Assembly: GCA_026018925.1 (NCBI GenBank) | Contig: JAKSZU010000050.1 | Span: 992,001-1,056,000, forward strand | Reading direction: 5' to 3' | Source of the DNA: Tupaia tana | Taxonomy: Eukaryota; Chordata; Mammalia; Scandentia; Tupaiidae | DNA: 64,000 bases | Shown: positions 58,151 through 64,000 of the stretch, piece by piece | Numbering within the stretch: position 1 is the first letter of the stretch | Layout: every line of letters starts with the position of its first letter | Notes under the pieces: model-generated | Databases searched by the model: none | Seen by the model: only the letters and a program-made list of their open reading frames with translations | What the model was told of the DNA's origin: nothing | Position numbers and translations under genes: made by a program

Positions 58151-61100
58151 TTTTAGGGGTACTGTCAGTTTTCGGTTAACCGTTACGGTTGGAGTAAGCG
58201 CCAGGGTCAGGTTAGGTTTGGGGTTGAGCCTAAGGTGTCCACCTAGGGTTAGGGTTAGGTGTATGGTTTGATTTAGGCTTCAGGTTAGGTTAGGTTTGAA
58301 CTTAGTTTGAGGTAGCAAGTTTAGGGCTACTGTTAGTTTTCGTTTAACTGTTACGGTTGGAGTAAGCGTCAGGGTCAGGTTAGGGTGGGGGTTAAGCATA
58401 AGGTGTCCGCCTAGGGTTAGGGTTAGGTCTATGGTTTCATTTAGGCTTCAGGTTAGGTTAGGATTGAACTTAGTTTGAGGGAGTAAGTTTAGAGCTACTG
58501 TTAGTTTTCGGTTCAGTGTTACGTTTGGAGTTAGCGTTAGGGTCCGGTTAAGGTTGGGGTTGAGCTTAAGGTGTCCTCCTAGGTTTAGGGTTAGGTCTGT
58601 GATTTGAGTTAGGCTTCAGGTTAGGTTAGGTTTGAACTTAGTTTTAGGGAGAAAGTTTAGGACTACTGTTAGTTTTCGGTTCAGTGTTACGGTTGGAGAT
58701 AGCGTCAGGGTCAGTTTAGGGTTGGGGTGGAGCTTCAGGTGTCGGCCTAGGGTTAGGGTTAGGTCTATGGTTTGAGTTAGGCTTCAGGTTAGGTTAGGTT
58801 TTAACTTAGTTTTAGGGAGTAAGTTTAGGGCTACTGTTAGTTTTTGGTTCAGTGTTACGGTTGGAGTTAGCGTGAGTGTCAGGTTAGGGTTGGGTTTGAG
58901 CTTCAGGTGTCCGCCTAGGGTTAGGTTTAGGTGTATGGTGTAATTTAGGCTTCAGGTTAGGTAAGGTTTGAACTCAGATTTAGGGAGTAAGTTTAGGGCT
59001 ACTGTTAGTTTTCGGGAAACTGTTACGGTTGGAGTTAGCGTCAGGGTCAGGTCAGGGTTGGGGTTGAGATTAAGGTGTCTGTATAGGGTTAGGGTTAGGT
59101 GTATGGTTTGATTTAGGCTTCAGGTTAGGTTAGGTTTGAAGTTACTTTGAGGGAGTAAGTTTAGGGCTACTGTTAGTTTTCGGTTAACTGTTACACTTGG
59201 AGTAAGCGTCAGGGTCAGGTTAGGGTGGGGGTTAAGCATAAGGTGTCCACCTAGGGTTAGGGTTAGGTCTATGGTTTGAGTTAGGCTTCAGGTTAGGTTA
59301 GGTTTGAACTTAGTTTGAGGGAGTCAGTTTAGGGCTACTGTTAGTTTTCGGTTAACTGTTACATTTGGAGTAAGCGTCAGGGTCAGGTTAGGTTTGGGGT
59401 TGAGCTTAAGGTGTCCGCCTAGGGTTAGGGTTAGGTGTATTGTTTGATTTAGGCTTCAGGTTATGTTAGGTTTGAACTTAGTTTGAGGGAGTAAGTTTAG
59501 GGCTACTGTTAGTTTTCGTTTAACTGTTACGGTTGGAGTAAGCGTCAGGGTCAGGTTAGGGTGGTGGTTAAGCATAAGGTGTCCGCCTAGGGTTAGGGTT
59601 AGGTCTATGGTTTCATTTAGGCTTCAGGTTAGGTTAGGATTGAACTTAGTTTGAGGGAGTAAGTTTAAGGCTACTGTTAGTTTTCGGTTCAGTGTTACGG
59701 TTGGATTTAGCCTCAGGGTCAGGTTAAGGTTGGGGTTAAGCTTAAGGTGTCCGCCTAGGGTTAGCGTTAGGTCTATTGCTGAAGTTAGGCTTCAGGTTAG
59801 GTTAGGTTTGAACTTAGTTTGAGGGAGTAAGTTTAGGGCTACTGTTAGTTTTTGGTTCAGTGTTACGTTTGGAGTTAGTGTGAGGGTCCGGTTAGGGATG
59901 GGGTTGAGCTTAAGGTGTCCGCCTAGGGATAGAGTTAGGTCTGTGGTTTGAGTTAGGCTTCAGGTTAGGTTAGGTTTGAACTTAGTTTGAGGGAGTAAGT
60001 TTAGGGCTACTCTTAGTTTTCGGGTAACTGTTACAGTTGGAGTTAGTTTCAGGGCCAGGTTAGGGTTGGGGTTGAGCTTAAGGTGTCCGCCTAGGGTTAG
60101 GGTTAGGTCTATGGTTTCATTTAGGCTTCAGGTAAGGTTAGGATTGAACTTAGTTTGAGGCAGTAAGTCTAGGGCTACTGGTAGTTTTCGGTTCAGTGTT
60201 ACGGTTGGAGATAGCATCAGGGTCAGGTTAGGGTTGGGGTTGAGCTTCAGGTGTCCGCCTAGGGTTAGGGTTAGGTCTATTGTTTGTGTTAGGCTTCAGG
60301 TTAGGATAGGTTTGAACTTAGTTTGAGGGAGTAAGTTTAAGGCTACTGTTAGTTTTCGGTTCAGTGTTACGGTTGGACTTAGCGTGAGGGTCAGGTTAGG
60401 GTTGTGGTTGAACTTCAGGTGTCCGTCTAGGGATAGGGTTAGGTGTATGGTTTGATTTAGGCTTCAGGTTAGTTTAGGTTTGAACTTAGTTTGAGGGAGT
60501 AAGTTTAGGGCTACTGTTAGTTTTCCGGTAACTGTTACGATTGGAGTTAGCGTCAGGGACAGGTTTTGGTTGGGGTTGAGCTTAAGGTGTCCGCCTAGGG
60601 TTACGGTTAGGTGTAAGGTTTGATTTAGGCTTCAGATTAGGTTATGTTTGAACTTAGTTAGAGGGAGTAAGTTTTGGGCTACTCTTAGTTTTCGGTTAAC
60701 TGTTACGGTTGGAGTAAGCGTCAGGGTCAGGTTAGGTTTGGGGTTGAGCTTAAGGTGTCCGCCTAGGGTTAGGGATAGGTGTATGGTTTGATTTAGGCTT
60801 CAAGTTAGGTTATGTTTGAACTTAGTTTGAGGGAGTAAGTTTAGGGCTACTGTTAGTTTTCTGTTCAGTATTATGGTTGGAGTTAGCGTCAGGGTCAGGT
60901 TAGGGTTGGGGTTAGCTTGAGGTGTCCGCGTAGGGTTAGGGTTAGGTCTATGGTTTGAGTTAGGCTTCAGGTTAGGTTAGGTTTGAACTTAGTTTGAGGG
61001 AGTAAGTTTAGGGCTACTGTTAGTTTTCAGTTCAGTGTTACCGTTGGAGTTAGCGTGAGGGTCAGGTTAGGGTTGGGGTTGAGCTTAAGGTGTCCGCCTA

Positions 61101-63020
61101 GGGTTAGGGTTAGGTGTATGGTTTGATTAAGGCTTCAGGTTAGGTTAGGTTTGAACTTAGTTTGAGGGAGTAAGTTTAGGGCTACTGTTAGTTTTCGTTT
61201 AACTGTTACGGTTGGAGTAAGCGTCAGGGTCAGGTTATGGTGGCGGTCAAGCATAAGGTGTCTGCCTAGGGTTAGGGTTAGGTCTATGGTTTCATTTAGG
61301 CTTCAGGTTAGGTTAGGATTGAACTTAGTTTGAGGGAGTAAGTCTAGGGCTACTGGTAGTTTTCTGTTCAGTGTTACGGTTGGAGATAGCATCAGGGTCA
61401 GGTTAGGGTTGGGGTTGAGCTTCAGGTGTCCGCCTAGGGTTAGGGTTAGGTCTATTGTTTGTGTTAGGCTTCAGGTTAGGTTAGGTTTTAACTTAGTTTG
61501 AGGGAGTAAGTTTAGGGCTACTGTTAGTTTTCCGTTCAGTGTTACGGTTGGACTTAGCGTGAGGGTCAGGTTAGGGTTCGGGTTGAACTTCAGGTGTCCG
61601 TCTAGGGTTAGCGTTAGGTGTATGGTTTGATTTAGGCTTCAGGTTAGTTTAGGTTTGAACTTAGTTTGAGGGAGTAAGTTTAGGGCTACTGTTAGTTTTC
61701 GGTTCAGTGTTATTGTTGGAGATAGCTTGATGGTCAGGTTAGTGTTGGGGTTGAGCTTAAGGTGTCCGCCTAGGGTTAGGGTTAGGTCTGTGATTTGAGT
61801 TAGGCTTCAGGTTAGGTTAGGTTTGAACTTAGTTTGAGGGAGTAATTTTAGGGGTACTGTCAGTTTTCGGTTAACCGTTATGGTTGGAGTAAGCGCCAGG
61901 GTCAGGTTAGGTTTGGGGTTGAGCCTAAGGTGTCCACCTAGGGTTAGGGTTAGGTGTATGGTTTGATTTAGGCTTCAGGTTAGGTTAGGTTTGAACTTAG
62001 TTTGAGGTAGTAAGTTTAGGGCTACTCTTAGTTTTCGTTTAACTGTTACGGTTGGAGTAAGCGTCAGGGTCAGGTTAGGGTGGGGGTTAAGCATAAGGTG
62101 TCCGCCTTGGGTTAGGGTTAGGTCTATGGTTTCATTTAGGCTTCAGGTTAGGTTAGGATTGAACTTAGTTTGAGGGAGTAAGTTTAGAGCTACTGTTAGT
62201 TTTCGGTTCAGTGTTACGTTTGGAGTTAGCGTTAGGGTCCGGTTAAGGTTGGGGTTGAGCTTAAGGTGTCCGCCTAGGTTTAGGGTTAGGTCTGTGATTT
62301 GAGTTAGGCTTCAGGTTAGGTTAGGTTTGAACTTAGTTTTAGGGAGAAAGTTTAGGACTACTGTTAGTTTTCGGTTCAGTGTTACGGTTGGAGATAGCGT
62401 CAGGGTCAGGTTAGGGTTGGGGTGGAGCTTCAGGTTCGGCCTAGAGTTAGGGTTAGGTCTATGGTTTGAGTTAGGCTTCAGGTTAGGTTAGGTTTTAACT
62501 TAGTTTTAGGGATTAAGTTTAGGGCTACTGTTAGTTTTAGGTTCAGTGTTACGGTTGGAGTTAGCGTGAGGGTCAGGTTAGGGTTGGGTTTGAGCTTCAG
62601 GTGTCCGCCTAGGGTTAGGTTTAGGTGTATGGTGTAATTTAGGCTTCAGGTTAGGTAAGGTTTGAACTCAGTTTGAGGGAGTAAGTTTAGGGCTACTGTT
62701 AGTTTTCGGGAAACTGTTACGGTTGGAGTTAGCGTCAGGGTCAGGTTAGGGTTGGGGTTGAGATAAAGGTGTCCGTCTAGGGTTAGGGTTAGGTGTATGG
62801 TTTGAGTTAGGCTTCAGGTTAGTTTAGGTTTGAACTTAGTTTGAGGGAGTAAGTTTAGGGCTACTGTTAGTTTTCGGTTCAGTGTTATTGTTGGAGATAG
62901 CTTGATGGTCAGGTTAGTGTTGGGGTTGAGCTTAAGGTGTCCGCCTAGGGTTAGGGTTAGGTCTGTGATTTGAGTTAGGGTTCAGGTTAGGTTAGGTTTG
63001 AACTTAGTTTGAGGGAGTAA
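58151..63020 (+). repeat. 29-monomer HOR, copy V2 (4,870 bp)
   Basis: Full second copy in the same order as V1, including the CTGAAGTTAGG, GTTTGTGTTAGG and GGTGTAATTTAGG variant monomers. It ends where the GGGGTACTGTCAG monomer restarts at 63,021. Confidence 0.88.
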
Positions 63021-64000
63021 TTTTAGGGGTACTGTCAGTTTTCGGTTAACCGTTACGGTTGGAGTAAGCGCCAGGGTCAGGTTAGGTTTGGGGTTGAGCC
63101 TAAGGTGTCCACCTAGGGTTAGGGTTAGGTGTATGGTTTGATTTAGGCTTCAGGTTAGGTTATGTTTGAACTTAGTTTGAGGTAGCAAGTTTAGGGCTAC
63201 TGTTAGTTTTCGTTTAACTGTTACGGTTGGAGTAAGCGTCAGGGTCAGGTTAGGGTGGGGGTTAAGCATAAGGTGTCCGCCTAGGGTTAGGGTTAGGTCT
63301 ATGGTTTCATTTAGGCTTCAGGTTAGGTTAGGATTGAACTTAGTTTGAGGGAGTAAGTTTAAGGCTACTGTTAGTTTTCGGTTCAGTGTTACGGTTGGAT
63401 TTAGCCTCAGGGTCAGGTTAGGGTTGGGGTTAAGCTTAAGGTGTCCGCCTAGGGTAGGGTTAGGTCTATTGCTGAAGTTAGGCTTCAGGTTAGGTTAGGT
63501 TTGAACTTAGTTTGAGGGAGTAAGTTTAGGGCTACTGTTAGTTTTTGGTTCAGTGTTACGTTTGGAGTTAGTGTGAGGGTCCGGTTAGGGTTGGGGTTGA
63601 GCTTAAGGTGTCCGCCTAGGGATAGAGTTAGGTCTGTGGTTTGAGTTAGGCTTCAGGTTAGGTTAGGTTTGAACTTAGTTTGAGGGAGTAAGTTTAGGGC
63701 TACTCTTAGTTTTCGGGTAACTGTTACTGTTGGAGTTAGTTTCAGGGCCAGGTTAGGGTTCGGGTTGAGCTTAAGGTGTCCGCCTAGGGTTAGGGTTAGG
63801 TCTATGGTTTCATTTAGGCTTCAGGTAAGGTTAGGATTGAACTTAGTTTGAGGGAGTAAGTCTAGTGCTACTGGTAGTTTTCGGTTCAGTGTTACGGTTG
63901 GAGATAGCATCAGGGTCAGGTTAGGGTTGGGGTTGAGCTTCAGGTGTCCGCCTAGGGTTAGGGTTAGGTCTATTGTTTGTGTTAGGCTTCAGGTTAGGTT
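63021..64000 (+). repeat. 29-monomer HOR, copy V3 (partial, 7 monomers missing)
   Basis: Bases 63,021 to about 63,350 match V2 with offset 4,870. From AAGGCTACTG at 63,361 the match is to 59,667, offset 3,694. The difference is 1,176 bp, exactly seven monomers, so V3 has lost the module covering roughly V2 58,490-59,660, or never received it. The copy continues past the window end. Confidence 0.87.

Larger units (their letters stand above)
1..64000 (+). repeat. 168-bp tandem satellite array spanning the whole window
   Basis: The landmark GGTGTCCGCCT recurs at 47, 215, 383, 551 (GTTGTCCGCC), 719, 887, 1055, 1223, 1390, 1558 and 1726, so the spacing is 168 bp with an occasional 167. The same phase holds to the last bases. 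All monomers point the same way, and I saw no inverted monomer and no non-satellite insertion. Rarer monomer lengths are 167, 164 and 156 bp. The + strand is G/T rich and C poor. Each monomer has about four CpG sites (in the gCGt, tcCGcc, ttCGg and taCGg contexts). Most monomers contain CCTAGG, and many contain CTTAAG. Location and function are inference: arrays of this kind usually form centromeric or other constitutive heterochromatin, but no kinetochore-specific signal is visible. No stretch over 300 bases holds anything except satellite. Confidence 0.98.

Noticed and set aside
1-64000. CRISPR array
   Set aside because: The repeats abut directly with no unique spacers, the unit is 168 bp, and no cas-like gene is present.
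1-64000. True telomere or chromosome end
   Set aside because: Pure TTAGGG runs never exceed about three units, and the periodic 168-bp complex monomer continues through both ends of the window.
1-64000. rRNA, tRNA, transposon or retroelement insertion
   Set aside because: The 168-bp register is kept throughout, with changes of only a few bases or whole monomers. No foreign segment, target-site duplication, terminal repeat or conserved RNA sequence was seen.

Overview
This window is one uninterrupted block of tandem satellite DNA. I find no protein-coding gene, RNA gene or transposon in it. The unit is about 168 bp, giving roughly 380 monomers in 64 kb, all head-to-tail on the same strand and in one register from the first base to the last. 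The consensus monomer counted by hand has 61 G, 61 T, 29 A and 17 C on the + strand: about 46% G+C, 73% G+T and a GC skew near +0.56. Nearly every monomer carries a short vertebrate-type telomere motif (CCTAGGGTTAGGGTTAGG or a close variant), and the monomer as a whole reads as 28 degenerate hexamers of TTAGGG type.

This points to a eukaryotic heterochromatic region (centromeric, pericentromeric, subtelomeric or a repeat-rich sex or B chromosome). The species cannot be named from this sequence. TTAGGG-type telomeres occur in vertebrates, many invertebrates, many fungi and some plants. Nothing suggests a bacterial, phage or viral origin.

The structure lies in higher-order repeats (HORs). (1) 1 to ~38,810: four copies of a super-repeat of up to ~11.6 kb, starting at 1, 10,906, 22,483 and 30,536. 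They differ by losses and gains of whole monomers; the fourth holds a tandem 3,190-bp (19-monomer) duplication. (2) ~38,811-40,084: more divergent, singly ordered monomers. (3) ~40,085-48,760: a 4,847-bp block present twice, each copy opening with two tandem 1,338-bp (8-monomer) HOR units. (4) ~48,761-53,280: mixed monomers with a 1,007-bp (6-monomer) tandem duplication. (5) ~53,281-64,000: a 4,870-bp (29-monomer) HOR with two full copies and a third, cut by the window end, that lacks exactly 7 monomers.

The main biological content is a record of recent unequal exchange: nested duplications, shared private mutations that order the events, one clear chimeric monomer, and junctions that keep monomer phase. 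The short open frames present are by-products of the hexamer pattern and of a unit length divisible by three; I do not call them genes. I found no new gene system. What deserves follow-up is the telomere-hexamer origin of the monomer, the nested HOR architecture, the conserved G9 and 164-bp marker monomer, and the uneven conservation within the monomer.
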